This document shows, in pieces, positions 19,761 to 29,208 of a DNA stretch of 64,000 nucleotides. The number at the start of each line of letters is the position of its first letter. The stretch's first letter is position 1. A program made the translations under genes and the position numbers. The notes beneath the pieces are model-generated. The model made no database searches. It saw only the letters and a program-made list of their open reading frames with translations, and was not told the DNA's origin. The DNA comes from Ramlibacter montanisoli. Its GTDB lineage: Bacteria; Pseudomonadota; Gammaproteobacteria; Burkholderiales; Burkholderiaceae_C. The stretch covers positions 1-64,000 of the forward strand of contig NZ_JABFCS010000001.1 in the NCBI RefSeq assembly GCF_013087525.1. Reading direction: 5' to 3'.

Positions 19761-21319
19761 CGCGCTACGTGCGCGCCGTCGTCATCCTCTGGGTGATCCT
19801 CCGCTACGGGCTGGACGAGCTGGCGCTCTCCGGCTTCCGGCTGCGGGGGCTCGCGCGGATCATCTCCTTCGGCCGGCGCCGCCACCTGGACGCGCCGCGC
19901 GGGCAGCGCCTGCGCCAGGCGCTGGAGGCGCTGGGGCCGATCTTCGTCAAGTTCGGCCAGGTGCTGTCCACCCGGCGCGACCTGCTGCCGCCGGACATTG
20001 CCGACGAGCTGGCGATGCTGCAGGACCGCGTGCCGCCGTTCCCGTCCGAGGTGGCGGTGGCGACCATCGAGCGCGCCTTCAAGCGGCCGCTGGCGGCGGT
20101 GTTCGAGACCTTCGAGCACGAGCCCGTGGCCAGCGCCTCGATCGCGCAGGTGCACTTCGCCACCGTGCGCCTGCGCAACGGCGAGGTGAAGGAAGTCGCG
20201 GTGAAGGTCCTGCGCCCCGGCATGCTGCCGGTGATCGAGAAGGACCTGGACCTGATGCGCATGATGGCCCGCTGGGTGGAAGGCGTCTCGTACGACGCCC
20301 GCCGCCTGAAGCCGCGCGAAGTGGTCGCCGAATTCGACAAGTACCTGCACGACGAGCTGGACCTGGTGCGCGAGGCGGCCAACGCGGCCCAGCTGCGGCG
20401 CAACATGGCGGACCTGCACCTGGTGCTGATCCCGGAGATGTACTGGGACTTCGTGCATCCGGAAGTGATCGTCATGGAGCGCATGACGGGGGTGCCGATC
20501 AGCCAGGTGGAACGCCTGCGCGAGGCCGGCGTGGACCTGCGCCAGCTGGCGCGCGACGGCGTGACGATCTTCTTCACGCAGGTGTTCCGCGACGGCTTCT
20601 TCCACGCGGACATGCACCCGGGCAACATCCAGGTGAGCGTGGCGCCGGGCACCTTCGGCCGCTACATCTCGCTGGACTTCGGCATCATCGGCACGCTCAC
20701 CGAGTCCGACAAGGACTACCTGGCGCAGAACTTCGCCGCCTTCTTCCGGCGCGACTACAAGCGCGTCGCCGAACTGCACATCGAGTCCGGCTGGGTGCCG
20801 CCCGGCACGCGGGTGGACGAACTGGAAGGCGCGGTGCGCACCGTGTGCGAGCCCTACTTCGACCGGCCGCTGCGCGAGATCTCCCTGGGCATGGTGCTGA
20901 TGCGCCTGTTCCAGATGTCGCGCCGCTTCAACGTGGACATCCAGCCGCAGCTGGTGCTGCTGCAGAAGACGCTGTTGAACATCGAGGGCCTGGGGCGCCA
21001 GCTGGACCCGGAGCTGGACCTGTGGGCGACGGCCAAGCCGTTCCTGGAAAAGTGGATGCTGGACCAGATCGGCCCGCAGAAGCTGGTGCAGGAACTGCGC
21101 GACCAGGCGCCGCGCTACGCCAAGATCCTGCCGGAGCTGCCCCGCCTGCTGCACTCCTACCTGACCGAGCGGCACGACAGCCTGCGGCGCGACATGGTGG
21201 ACCTGATGGCGGAACAGCGCCGCACCAACCGCCTGCTGCAGGGCCTGGTCTACGGTGGCATCGGATTTGCATTGGGGCTGATCGTGATGCAGGTCCTGGT
21301 GCGCGTGCGCCTCTTCTGA
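19757..21319 (+). CDS. ubiB: Ubiquinone biosynthesis regulatory protein kinase-like UbiB
   Basis: A 520-residue ABC1/ADCK atypical kinase. Signatures: [20 protein letters not shown] (KxGQ), [13 protein letters not shown] (Ala-rich nucleotide loop), VAVKVLRPG (invariant Lys), [13 protein letters not shown] and SLDFGIIG (catalytic and metal Asp). The C-terminal hydrophobic segment, [20 protein letters not shown], anchors it in the inner membrane. The GTG start overlaps ubiJ. It supports CoQ precursor extraction from the membrane. Confidence 0.95.
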   Translation: MTRYVRAVVILWVILRYGLDELALSGFRLRGLARIISFGRRRHLDAPRGQRLRQALEALGPIFVKFGQVLSTRRDLLPPDIADELAMLQDRVPPFPSEVAVATIERAFKRPLAAVFETFEHEPVASASIAQVHFATVRLRNGEVKEVAVKVLRPGMLPVIEKDLDLMRMMARWVEGVSYDARRLKPREVVAEFDKYLHDELDLVREAANAAQLRRNMADLHLVLIPEMYWDFVHPEVIVMERMTGVPISQVERLREAGVDLRQLARDGVTIFFTQVFRDGFFHADMHPGNIQVSVAPGTFGRYISLDFGIIGTLTESDKDYLAQNFAAFFRRDYKRVAELHIESGWVPPGTRVDELEGAVRTVCEPYFDRPLREISLGMVLMRLFQMSRRFNVDIQPQLVLLQKTLLNIEGLGRQLDPELDLWATAKPFLEKWMLDQIGPQKLVQELRDQAPRYAKILPELPRLLHSYLTERHDSLRRDMVDLMAEQRRTNRLLQGLVYGGIGFALGLIVMQVLVRVRLF

Positions 21320-21380
21320 GTTCCGGCACGCTCCTGCATAATCCGCGCGCAAAACCCGAGGAAGGGGTTGGGGGCCTGCC

Positions 21381-22853
21381 ATGAACTACACGCTCGTCGC
21401 ATTCGTCGTCCTGTACCTGCTCGGGACGCTCGCCATCGGTGTCTGGGCCGGGACCCGGATCCACAACACCACCGACTTCGCCATCGCCGGGCGCAGGCTG
21501 CCGCTGGTGATGGTGATCACCACCACTTTCGCCACCTGGTTCGGCGCCGAGACCGTCATGGGTATCCCGGCCAAGTTCGTCCAGGGTGGGCTGAACGCGA
21601 TCGTGGAAGACCCCTTCGGCGCCGGCACCTGCCTGATCCTGGTGGGCCTGTTCTTCGCGACCAAGCTGTACCGGCAGAACCTGCTGACCATCGGCGACTT
21701 CTACCGCCGGCGCTTCGGGCGCGGCATCGAGGTGTTCTGCTCGATGGCCATCATCCTGAGCTACCTGGGCTGGGTGGCGGCGCAGATCACGGCGCTGGGC
21801 CTGGTGTTCAGCGTGCTCACCAACGGCGCGATGTCCGAGACCACGGGCATGATCGTCGGCACCCTGGCGGTGCTGGTGTACGTGGTGATCGGCGGCTTCC
21901 TGGCGGTGGCCTGGACCGACTTCATCCAGATGATCGTGCTGGTGGTGGGCCTGGCGGTCATCGCGGTGTTCTCGGCGGAACTGGCCGGCGGGGCCGACAA
22001 GGTGATGGCGATGGCCTCGTCCAAGGAGCTGTGGACCTTCCTGCCGCCGCCGTCCTTCACCGACATCGCCTTCTTCATCGGCGCCGGCCTGACCATGATG
22101 CTGGGAAGCATCCCGCAGCAGGACGTGTTCCAGCGGGTCATGTCCGCCAGGGACGAAAAGACCGCCCGCAACGGCGCCGTGATCGGCGGCGTGTCGTACA
22201 TCCTGTTCGCCTTCGTGCCCATGTTCATCGTGGCCAGCGCGGTGGTGGTGATGGGCGACAGCGCACTGGAACTGGCCAAGAACGACTACCAGCGGGTGCT
22301 GCCCACCTTCGTGCTGACCAAGATGCCGCTGGTGATGCAGATCCTGTTCTTCGGCGCGCTGCTGTCGGCGATCAAGAGCACGTCCTCGGCGACGCTGCTG
22401 GCGCCCTCGACCAGCTTCGTGGAGAACATCCTCAAGAACCTGCGCCCGCGCATGACCGACAGGCAGCAGCTGTTCGCCATGCGCGCCACCATCGTCGCCT
22501 TCACCGGCCTGGTGCTGGCCTATGCGATCGCGATGAAGGGCACCTCGATCTACGACCTGGTCTCGACGGCCTACCAGGTCACCCTGGTCGGCGCCTTCGT
22601 CCCGCTGGTGATGGGGCTGTACTGGAAGAGGGCGACCACCCAGGGCGCCGTCTTCTCGGTGGCTGCCGGCATCGCCGTCTGGATCCTGTTCTTCCCGCAG
22701 GTGGGCGGGGAAGCGCTGAGCAAGGCCTTCCCGGGCCAGCTGGCCGGCCTGATCGCCGCCTTCGCGGGCATGGTGGTCGGCTCGCTGGCGCCGCAGAAGC
22801 TGCGCAACCGCCACGAGGCGGTGCACCACGTGGCCGGCATGCCGGCGCAGTAG
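21381..22853 (+). CDS. Sodium:solute symporter (SSS) family transporter
   Basis: A 490-residue integral membrane protein with about 13 hydrophobic segments and the SSS fold signature (FAIAGRRLPLVMVITTTFATWFGAETVMGIPAKF). It resembles PutP/PanF-like sodium cotransporters. The solute cannot be predicted from the sequence. The gene stands alone between ubiB and fmdB, with a palindrome-rich region after it. Confidence 0.88.
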   Translation: MNYTLVAFVVLYLLGTLAIGVWAGTRIHNTTDFAIAGRRLPLVMVITTTFATWFGAETVMGIPAKFVQGGLNAIVEDPFGAGTCLILVGLFFATKLYRQNLLTIGDFYRRRFGRGIEVFCSMAIILSYLGWVAAQITALGLVFSVLTNGAMSETTGMIVGTLAVLVYVVIGGFLAVAWTDFIQMIVLVVGLAVIAVFSAELAGGADKVMAMASSKELWTFLPPPSFTDIAFFIGAGLTMMLGSIPQQDVFQRVMSARDEKTARNGAVIGGVSYILFAFVPMFIVASAVVVMGDSALELAKNDYQRVLPTFVLTKMPLVMQILFFGALLSAIKSTSSATLLAPSTSFVENILKNLRPRMTDRQQLFAMRATIVAFTGLVLAYAIAMKGTSIYDLVSTAYQVTLVGAFVPLVMGLYWKRATTQGAVFSVAAGIAVWILFFPQVGGEALSKAFPGQLAGLIAAFAGMVVGSLAPQKLRNRHEAVHHVAGMPAQ

Positions 22854-22858
22854 GCCTC

Positions 22859-22881
22859 GGTGCCCGCCTGCGCGGGGATGA
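22859..22881 (-). repeat. REP-like repeat, third copy
   Basis: GGTGCCCGCCTGCGCGGGGA and the next three bases match the right half of the element at 7805-7830 with one or two changes. It is 5 bases after the symporter stop and leads into the palindrome at 22896-22917. Confidence 0.6.
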
Positions 22882-22895
22882 GCCCCCTTGGGTCA

Positions 22896-22917
22896 CTCGA
22901 GCCCGGCCGGGCTTGAG
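22896..22917. terminator. 11-bp hairpin nested in a wider inverted repeat
   Basis: CTCGAGCCCGG pairs with CCGGGCTTGAG (one G:T wobble) with no loop bases between the arms. It lies inside outer arms GAGCCCCC (22880-22887) and GGGGGCTC (22922-22929). There is no U-tract. The right arms overlap the probable -35 region of the fmdB promoter. Confidence 0.45.
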
Positions 22918-22932
22918 ATGCGGGGGCTCACC

Positions 22933-22938
22933 TATAAT
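22933..22938 (+). promoter_or_regulatory. TATAAT -10 box upstream of the fmdB-DUF502-aspS unit
   Basis: A perfect TATAAT 33 bases before the fmdB ATG. The only -35 candidate, TTGAGA at 22913-22918, leaves a short 14-base spacer, so the -35 assignment is weak. Confidence 0.55.
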
Positions 22939-22970
22939 TGAGGGCTTTGCATCCCACGACCTGACCAGCC

Positions 22971-23294
22971 ATGCCCCTCTACGCCTACAAATGCGGGTCC
23001 TGTGGCCATGCCAAGGACGTCCTGCAGAAGATTTCCGATGATCCGCTGACGGTCTGCCCGTCGTGCGGCGCTTCCGCGTTCGCCAAGCAGATCACGGCCG
23101 CCGGCTTCCAGCTCAAGGGTTCGGGCTGGTACGCCACCGATTTCCGCGGCGGCAGCAGTGCCACCGCTCCCGCCGTCGACAAGGCCGCGGACAAGCCCGC
23201 CGAGGGTGGCAAGGCCGATGCGCCGGCCGCCCCCAAGACCGACACGCCCAGCGCGTCGGCCGGCGGCTGCGGCGCGTCCTGCGCCTGCCACTGA
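22971..23294 (+). CDS. FmdB-type zinc ribbon regulatory protein
   Basis: A 107-residue protein. Its N-terminal zinc ribbon has two Cys pairs (CGSCGHAKD and CPSCGA), the FmdB family hallmark. It is followed by an Ala/Pro/Asp-rich linker and a Cys-rich tail (GGCGASCACH). It stands upstream of DUF502 and aspS, the usual order in Burkholderiales, and is probably the first gene of that transcript. Its cellular role is not known. Confidence 0.9.
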   Translation: MPLYAYKCGSCGHAKDVLQKISDDPLTVCPSCGASAFAKQITAAGFQLKGSGWYATDFRGGSSATAPAVDKAADKPAEGGKADAPAAPKTDTPSASAGGCGASCACH

Positions 23295-23301
23295 GATCCG
23301 C

Positions 23302-23919
23302 ATGCACGCCCTGCGCAAATGGCTGCTGGCGGGGCTGCTCGTCATCGTGCCGGTGGCCATCACGGTCGCCGTGCTGCGCTGGATCATCGAGACGCTCGAC
23401 CAGACGCTGCTGATCCTGCCCGAAGCCTGGCACCCCGACCGGGTCTTCGGCATCCACATCCCCGGCTTCGGCGTGCTGCTCACGCTGGCCATCCTGCTGA
23501 TCGTGGGCGCCACGGCCAGCAACTTCATCGGCAAGAAGCTGATGGGCCTGGGCGACCGCGTGGTGGCCCGCATCCCGGTGGTGCGCTCCATCTATTCCAG
23601 CGTCAAGCAGGTCTCCGACACGCTGTTCTCCGAAAGCGGCAACGCCTTCCGCACCGCGGTGCTGGTGCAGTGGCCGCGGCCGGACGTGTGGACCATCGCG
23701 TTCGTGACGGGCACGCCCGGCGGCGACGTCACCACCTACCTGCGCGGCGAGGAGTACCTCAGCGTCTACGTGCCGACCACGCCCAACCCCACGGGCGGCT
23801 ATTTCGTGATGCTGCGCAAGAGCGACTGCATCGAACTCAAGATGAGCGTGGACGACGCGCTCAAGTACGTCGTCTCCATGGGCGTCGTTTCGCCCCAGAA
23901 GACGATCGCGCGCGACTGA
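23302..23919 (+). CDS. DUF502 family membrane protein
   Basis: A 205-residue protein with two N-terminal membrane segments (about 8-27 and 55-75), then a conserved soluble part ([26 protein letters not shown] ... [25 protein letters not shown]). This is the DUF502 signature. The start at 23302 is 7 bases after the fmdB stop. Similar plant proteins (LCV-like) are membrane-associated; no bacterial function is established. Confidence 0.88.
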   Translation: MHALRKWLLAGLLVIVPVAITVAVLRWIIETLDQTLLILPEAWHPDRVFGIHIPGFGVLLTLAILLIVGATASNFIGKKLMGLGDRVVARIPVVRSIYSSVKQVSDTLFSESGNAFRTAVLVQWPRPDVWTIAFVTGTPGGDVTTYLRGEEYLSVYVPTTPNPTGGYFVMLRKSDCIELKMSVDDALKYVVSMGVVSPQKTIARD

Positions 23920-23947
23920 GCGCGCGCGTTTCCCCCAAGGTATTTCC

Positions 23948-25744
23948 ATGCAACAAATGCGTTCGACCTATTGCGGTCTGGTGACCGAAGCCCTGATGGG
24001 CCAGACCGTGACCCTGTGCGGCTGGGTGAACCGCCGCCGCGACCACGGCGGGGTCATCTTCGTGGACCTGCGCGACCGCGAAGGCTACGTTCAGGTGGTG
24101 TGCGACCCCGACCGCGCCGAGATGTTCAAGACGGCCGAAGGCCTGCGCAACGAGTTCTGCGTGCAGGTCAAGGGCATCGTGCGCGCGCGCCCGCAGGGCA
24201 CCGTCAACGAGAACATCAAGAGCGGCAGGATCGAGGTCCTGTGCCACGAGCTGGTGGTGCTGAACCCCTCGGTCACGCCGCCCTTCCAGCTCGACGACGA
24301 CAACCTGTCGGAGACCACGCGCCTGATGCACCGCGTGCTGGACCTGCGCCGCCCGTACATGCAGAACAACCTGATGCTGCGTTACAAGGTGACGATGGAG
24401 GTGCGCAAGTTCCTGGACGCCAACGGCTTCATCGACATCGAGACGCCGATGCTGACGAAGAGCACGCCGGAAGGCGCGCGCGACTACCTGGTTCCCTCGC
24501 GCGTGCACGACGGCATGTTCTTCGCGCTGCCGCAGTCGCCCCAGCTGTTCAAGCAGCTGCTGATGGTGTCCGGCTTCGACCGCTACTACCAGATCACCAA
24601 GTGCTTCCGCGACGAGGACCTGCGCGCCGACCGCCAGCCCGAGTTCACGCAGATCGACGTGGAGACCTCCTTCCTGACCGAGGAGGAGATCCGCACCATG
24701 TTCGAGGGCATGATCCGCAGCACGTTCAAGAACGTGATCAACGTGGACCTGCCGCCCTTCCCGGTGATGAAGCACGTGGACGCGATGCGCCTGTACGGCT
24801 CCGACAAGCCGGACCTGCGCGTGCAGCTGGAGTTCACCGAGCTCACCGACGTGATGAAGGACGTGGACTTCAAGGTCTTCTCCGGCCCGGCCAACGCCGA
24901 GGACGGCCGCGTGGTGGGCCTGCGCGTGCCGGGCGGCAGCGAGATGAGCCGCGGCGAGATCGACGGCTACACCGAGTTCGTCAAGATCTACGGCGCCAAG
25001 GGCCTGGCCTGGGTGAAGGTCAATGACGTCGCCGCAGGCCGCGACGGCCTGCAGTCGCCGATCGTCAAGAACCTGCACGACCGCGCGATCGCCGAGATCC
25101 TCAAGCGCACCGGCGCGCAGAACGGGGACCTCGTCTTCTTCGGCGCCGACAAGGCCAAGGTGGTCAACGACTCCATCGGCGCCCTGCGCGTGAAGGTGGG
25201 CCACTCCGAATTCGGCAAGGCCCGCGGCCTGCTGTCGGGCCAGTGGAAGCCGCTGTGGGTGGTGGACTTCCCGATGTTCGAGTTCGACGAGGACGCGCAG
25301 CGCTGGAATGCGGTGCACCATCCCTTCACCTCGCCCAAGGACGGCCACGAGGACTGGCTGGAGACCGATCCCGGCCGCTGCCTGGCCAAGGCCTACGACG
25401 CGGTCCTGAACGGCATCGAACTGGGCGGCGGCTCGGTGCGTATCCACCGCGAGGAAGTGCAGAGCAAGGTGTTCCGTGCCCTGAAGATCGGCGAGGAAGA
25501 GGCCAAGGCGAAGTTCGGCTTCCTGCTGGACGCGCTGCAATACGGCGCGCCCCCGCACGGCGGCATCGCGATCGGCCTGGACCGCTTCGTCATGCTGATG
25601 ACGGGCGCCGAGTCCCTGCGCGACGTGATCGCCTTCCCCAAGACCCAGCGCGCCCAGGACCTGCTGACCCAGGCACCGGGGCCGGTGGACGAGAAGCAGT
25701 TGCGGGAGCTGCACATCCGGCTGCGCAATCCGGCGGCGGCCTGA
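23948..25744 (+). CDS. aspS: Aspartate-tRNA ligase
   Basis: A 598-residue bacterial-type class IIb synthetase: an OB-fold anticodon domain ([23 protein letters not shown]), class II motif 2 ([20 protein letters not shown]), a GAD insertion (about 290-420) and motif 3 ([13 protein letters not shown]). It charges tRNA-Asp. AAGGTATTTCC precedes the ATG. It is the last gene of the fmdB-DUF502-aspS unit and is followed at once by a strong terminator. Confidence 0.97.
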   Translation: MQQMRSTYCGLVTEALMGQTVTLCGWVNRRRDHGGVIFVDLRDREGYVQVVCDPDRAEMFKTAEGLRNEFCVQVKGIVRARPQGTVNENIKSGRIEVLCHELVVLNPSVTPPFQLDDDNLSETTRLMHRVLDLRRPYMQNNLMLRYKVTMEVRKFLDANGFIDIETPMLTKSTPEGARDYLVPSRVHDGMFFALPQSPQLFKQLLMVSGFDRYYQITKCFRDEDLRADRQPEFTQIDVETSFLTEEEIRTMFEGMIRSTFKNVINVDLPPFPVMKHVDAMRLYGSDKPDLRVQLEFTELTDVMKDVDFKVFSGPANAEDGRVVGLRVPGGSEMSRGEIDGYTEFVKIYGAKGLAWVKVNDVAAGRDGLQSPIVKNLHDRAIAEILKRTGAQNGDLVFFGADKAKVVNDSIGALRVKVGHSEFGKARGLLSGQWKPLWVVDFPMFEFDEDAQRWNAVHHPFTSPKDGHEDWLETDPGRCLAKAYDAVLNGIELGGGSVRIHREEVQSKVFRALKIGEEEAKAKFGFLLDALQYGAPPHGGIAIGLDRFVMLMTGAESLRDVIAFPKTQRAQDLLTQAPGPVDEKQLRELHIRLRNPAAA

Positions 25745-25753
25745 GTCAGAATG

Positions 25754-25776
25754 AAGGCACCTCCGGGTGCCTTTTT
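25754..25776 (+). terminator. Intrinsic terminator after aspS
   Basis: AAGGCACC (25754-25761), loop TCCG, GGTGCCTT (25766-25773), then further T residues. It starts 10 bases after the aspS stop and ends only a few bases before the nudB ATG at 25782. Confidence 0.85.
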
Positions 25777-25781
25777 TCTGC

Positions 25782-26231
25782 ATGTCCAGGCCCTTCAAGC
25801 TCCCTCTGTCCGTCCTCGTCGTGATCCACACGCCCGCCCTGGACGTGCTGCTGATCAACCGCGCGGACGCGCCGGGCACCTGGCAGTCGGTCACGGGATC
25901 CAAGGACAGCGAGGACGAGAGCTTCCAGGAGACGGCCCAGCGCGAGGTGATGGAGGAGACGGGCATTCCCTGCGCCATCGGCAGGCTCAGCGACTGGAAC
26001 CTGGAAAACGTCTACGACATCTACCCGCGCTACCTGCACCGCTACGCGCCGGGCGTCACGCGCAACCGCGAGCACGTGTTCGGCCTGTGCGTGCCGGAAG
26101 GCACGCCGGTCACCTTGAACCCGCGCGAGCACACGGCTTACCAATGGTTGCCCTGGCGCAAGGCGGCCGACACCTGCTTCTCGCCTTCCAACGCGGAAGC
26201 CATCCTGATGCTGCCAGAATTCATGCAATGA
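25782..26231 (+). CDS. nudB: Dihydroneopterin triphosphate diphosphatase (Nudix)
   Basis: A 149-residue Nudix hydrolase. The Nudix box GX5EX7REXXEEXG is seen as GSKDSEDESFQETAQREVMEETGI. The N-terminus (FKLPLSVLVVIHTPALDVLLINRADAPGTWQSVTG) and the C-terminal EHTAYQWLPW match NudB, which removes pyrophosphate from dihydroneopterin triphosphate in folate synthesis. The ATG at 25782 lies right behind the aspS terminator, leaving almost no room for a promoter. folE, an earlier enzyme of the same pathway, is 4.7 kb downstream. Confidence 0.9.
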   Translation: MSRPFKLPLSVLVVIHTPALDVLLINRADAPGTWQSVTGSKDSEDESFQETAQREVMEETGIPCAIGRLSDWNLENVYDIYPRYLHRYAPGVTRNREHVFGLCVPEGTPVTLNPREHTAYQWLPWRKAADTCFSPSNAEAILMLPEFMQ

Positions 26232-26956
26232 GCGTCTTGCGCATCGCGACCTACAACATCCACAAGGGCGTGCAGGGCCTGGGCCCGGTCCGGCGGCTGG
26301 AGATCCACAACATCGGCCATGCCGTGGAGCAGCTGGACGCGGACATCGTCTGCCTGCAGGAAGTGCGCAAGCTGCACCGCCGCGAGGAACGCTTCTTCAC
26401 GCGGTGGCCGGAGCTTCCGCAGGCGGAGTTCCTCTGCCCCGAGGGCTACTACGCCGTGTACCAGACCAATGCGAAGACGAAGCACGGCGAGCACGGCAAC
26501 GCGCTGCTGTCCCGCTGGCCCGTGGTGTCGCAGGGCCACGAGGACATGTCGGACCACCGCTTCGAGCAGCGTGGCCTGCTGCACGTGCTGGTCGAGGTCG
26601 GCCGGCGGCAGGTGCACGTGATCGTGGTGCACCTGGGGCTGATCGCCTCCAGCCGCGTGCGCCAGATCGAGCAGCTCGGGCGCTTCATCGAGCGCGAGAT
26701 CCCGCGCAAGGCGCCCGTGGTGGTGGCGGGCGACTTCAACGACTGGGGCGCCAAGCTGCGGCCGGTGATGAACAAGCTGGGCTTCGAGGACTTCATCGGC
26801 GAACGCGTGGTGACCTATCCCTCGCGCCTGCCGCTCACGCAGCTCGATTACGTCTATGCCCGGGGCCTGAAACCCTCGGGCATGGAGATCCCGCGCGGCC
26901 GCATCTGGTGGCGCATGTCCGACCACCTGCCGCTGATCGCGGAGTTCAAGGTGTAG
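26228..26956 (+). CDS. Endonuclease/exonuclease/phosphatase (EEP) family protein, YbhP-like
   Basis: A 242-residue EEP-fold enzyme. Motifs: TYNIHKGVQG (metal-binding Asn), CLQEVRKLH (catalytic Glu), VVVAGDFNDWG (Asp/Asn) and MSDHLPLIAEF (SDH). The ATG overlaps the nudB stop (26228-26231), and clsB starts 8 bases after it. An EEP gene beside clsB is also the arrangement of ybhP-clsB in enterobacteria, so a phospholipid-linked phosphodiesterase role is as likely as a DNA nuclease. Confidence 0.85.
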   Translation: MSVLRIATYNIHKGVQGLGPVRRLEIHNIGHAVEQLDADIVCLQEVRKLHRREERFFTRWPELPQAEFLCPEGYYAVYQTNAKTKHGEHGNALLSRWPVVSQGHEDMSDHRFEQRGLLHVLVEVGRRQVHVIVVHLGLIASSRVRQIEQLGRFIEREIPRKAPVVVAGDFNDWGAKLRPVMNKLGFEDFIGERVVTYPSRLPLTQLDYVYARGLKPSGMEIPRGRIWWRMSDHLPLIAEFKV

Positions 26957-26964
26957 CGCAGCAG

Positions 26965-28185
26965 ATGCCGCACGCGGTCCCGCCCCTGCGCGCCGGTCAC
27001 CACCTGCAGTTGCTGGAGGGCAGCCGTGCGTTCTTTCCCGCGCTGGTCGCCGCGATCGACGGGGCGCACCGGGAAGTCCTGCTCGAGACCTACATCTTCG
27101 ACTTCACCGGCAGCGGCGCCGAGGTGGCCTATGCGCTGGAGCGCGCGGGGCGCCGCGGCGTGCTGGTGCGGGTGGTCATCGACGGCTTCGGCACGCCGGA
27201 GCTGCCGCCCTTCTGGCAGATGCGCTTCGACGAGTCGCGCGTGCAGTGGGCGCTGTACTCGCGCACCGGCGCCTTCGGCCTGCTCTGGCCCGGCCAATGG
27301 CGCAGGCTGCACCGCAAGCTGTGCGTGGTGGACGGCACCGTCGGATTCTGCGGCGGCATCAACATCCTGGACGACTTCCACGACCCGAACCATGGAACGC
27401 TGGAGTCCCCGCGGCTGGATTTCTCCATCCGGGTCGAGGGGCCGCTGGTGCAGGAGATGCTCGACACCATGCGGCGGCAGTGGAACCGCATCGAGGCGGT
27501 GGGGCAGCTCAGGCGCGCGCACTGGAGCGGGGCCCTGGAGCGCTGGCGCGCCGGCCGCAGCCACGCCGGGGCGCCCGTGCCGCCACCCCCGCGGCAGGGC
27601 GACAGCAACGTGCGCGCGGCGCTGCTGCTGCGCGACAACCTGCGCAATCGCGCGGTGATCGAGCGCTCCTACCTGCGCGCGATCGGCCGCGCGCGCGAGG
27701 AGATCATCATCGCCAACGCCTACTTCGTCCCGGGCGGGCGGATGCGGCGCGCGCTGATCAACGCCGCCAGGCGCGGCGTGCAGGTCCACCTGCTGCTGCA
27801 AGGGCGCTACGAGTACTTCATGCAGTACTACGCGGCGCGCCCGGTGTTCGGCGCCTTGCTGCGCGCGGGCGCCCACATCCACGAGTACGCGCCCAGCTTC
27901 CTGCATGCCAAGGTGGCGGTGATCGACGGCCACTGGTCGACCATCGGCTCCTCCAACCTCGACCCGCTCAGCCTGCTGCTGGCGCGCGAGGCCAACGTGG
28001 TTGTCGACGACCAGCGCTTCGCGCGGCGGCTGCGCGAGCGGCTGCTGCATGCGATGGTGCACGAAGGCAAGCCCATGGACCCCGCCGCCTACGACAGCCG
28101 GTCGCCGCGGCAGCGGGTGCTGGAGCGGCTGGCGCTGGTGGTGATGCGCCTGCTGCTGATCATCCAGGGCAAGAAGTACCTGTGA
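26965..28185 (+). CDS. clsB: Cardiolipin synthase B
   Basis: A 406-residue phospholipase-D superfamily enzyme with two HKD motifs: HRKLCVVDG (H116, K118, D123) with GGINILDDFHD after it, and HAKVAVIDG near residue 312 followed by GSSNLDP. It makes cardiolipin, or phosphatidylglycerol by related chemistry, at the inner membrane. A basic hydrophobic C-terminal stretch (LALVVMRLLLIIQGKKYL) suits membrane contact. Its stop overlaps the next gene start (GTGA). Confidence 0.92.
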   Translation: MPHAVPPLRAGHHLQLLEGSRAFFPALVAAIDGAHREVLLETYIFDFTGSGAEVAYALERAGRRGVLVRVVIDGFGTPELPPFWQMRFDESRVQWALYSRTGAFGLLWPGQWRRLHRKLCVVDGTVGFCGGINILDDFHDPNHGTLESPRLDFSIRVEGPLVQEMLDTMRRQWNRIEAVGQLRRAHWSGALERWRAGRSHAGAPVPPPPRQGDSNVRAALLLRDNLRNRAVIERSYLRAIGRAREEIIIANAYFVPGGRMRRALINAARRGVQVHLLLQGRYEYFMQYYAARPVFGALLRAGAHIHEYAPSFLHAKVAVIDGHWSTIGSSNLDPLSLLLAREANVVVDDQRFARRLRERLLHAMVHEGKPMDPAAYDSRSPRQRVLERLALVVMRLLLIIQGKKYL

Positions 28186-29207
28186 GCGACCTGATCGTGC
28201 AGCGGCCGGAAGGGCTGTACTGCCCGCCGGGCAATTTCTACATCGACCCTTGGCGCCCGGTGCCGCGCGCGGTGATCACCCACGCCCATTCGGACCACGC
28301 GCGCCATGGCAATGGCCACTACCTGGCGGCGGCACCGGCCGAGGGCGTGCTGCGCACCCGGCTGGGCGACATAGACCTGCAGCTGCTGCGGTATGGCGAA
28401 CGCGTGCAGCACCACGGTGTCACGCTGTCGCTGCATCCGGCGGGCCACGTGCTCGGCTCGGCGCAGGTGCGGCTGGAACACCGCGGCCAGGTCTGGGTGG
28501 CCAGCGGCGACTACAAGGTCGCGCCCGACCCGACCTGCGCGCCCTTCGAGCCGGTGCGCTGCGACGTCTTCATCACCGAGTCCACCTTCGGGCTGCCGAT
28601 CTACCGCTGGTGCCCGGACGAGGAACTGTTCGCCGACATCAACGCCTGGTGGGCGCGCAACGCGACGCACGCGCGCGCCAGCGTGCTGTGCTGCTACAGC
28701 TTCGGCAAGGCGCAGCGCGTGCTCAATGGCGTCGATCCCTCGATCGGCCCGATCGTCGTGCACGGCGCGGTGAAGCCCCTGAACGAGGCCTACCTTGCCG
28801 CCGGCGTGGCGCTGCCCGACACCCGCTTGGTGACGGAAGTGACGGACAAGGCGGACCTGCGCCGCTGCCTGGTGGTCTGCCCGCCCAGTGCCGCGGCCAG
28901 TCCCTGGCTGCGCCGCTTCGGCGATGCCCAGACCGCCTTCGCCAGCGGCTGGATGCAGGTGCGCGGCAACCGCCGCCGCGGCGGCTACGACCGCGGCTTC
29001 GTTCTGTCCGACCACGCCGACTGGCCCGGCCTGCTGGACGCCATCGCGGCCACCGGCGCGCAGCGGGTGATCGTCACGCACGGCAGTTCGGCGGCCATGG
29101 TGCGCCACCTGCAGGAACACGGACTGCGCGCGGAGGCTTTCCAGACCGAATACGGCGACGACGTGGTGGAGGCCGACCTGCAGCCGCCGCCGGAAGCCGC
29201 AGGCTGA
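28182..29207 (+). CDS. Ligase-associated DNA exonuclease (metallo-beta-lactamase/beta-CASP fold)
   Basis: A 341-residue SNM1-like nuclease. The HxHxDH metal motif is at 34-39 (HAHSDH), then HPAGHVLGSAQ, SGDYK and DHADW. This set is the signature of the exonuclease encoded with ATP-dependent DNA ligases and Lhr-type helicases in bacterial repair cassettes. The GTG start overlaps clsB by four bases, and the ligase ATG follows one base after its stop, so it belongs to a tightly coupled operon. Confidence 0.9.
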   Translation: MSDLIVQRPEGLYCPPGNFYIDPWRPVPRAVITHAHSDHARHGNGHYLAAAPAEGVLRTRLGDIDLQLLRYGERVQHHGVTLSLHPAGHVLGSAQVRLEHRGQVWVASGDYKVAPDPTCAPFEPVRCDVFITESTFGLPIYRWCPDEELFADINAWWARNATHARASVLCCYSFGKAQRVLNGVDPSIGPIVVHGAVKPLNEAYLAAGVALPDTRLVTEVTDKADLRRCLVVCPPSAAASPWLRRFGDAQTAFASGWMQVRGNRRRGGYDRGFVLSDHADWPGLLDAIAATGAQRVIVTHGSSAAMVRHLQEHGLRAEAFQTEYGDDVVEADLQPPPEAAG

Positions 29208-29208
29208 C

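Noticed and set aside
23861..25978. A 705-codon minus-strand frame opposite aspS
   Set aside because: It is a shadow of an intact essential gene, with low-complexity Leu/Val/His/Gln content.
28182..29207. Metallo-beta-lactamase as an antibiotic resistance gene
   Set aside because: The motifs and the coupled DNA ligase identify a DNA exonuclease of the same fold.
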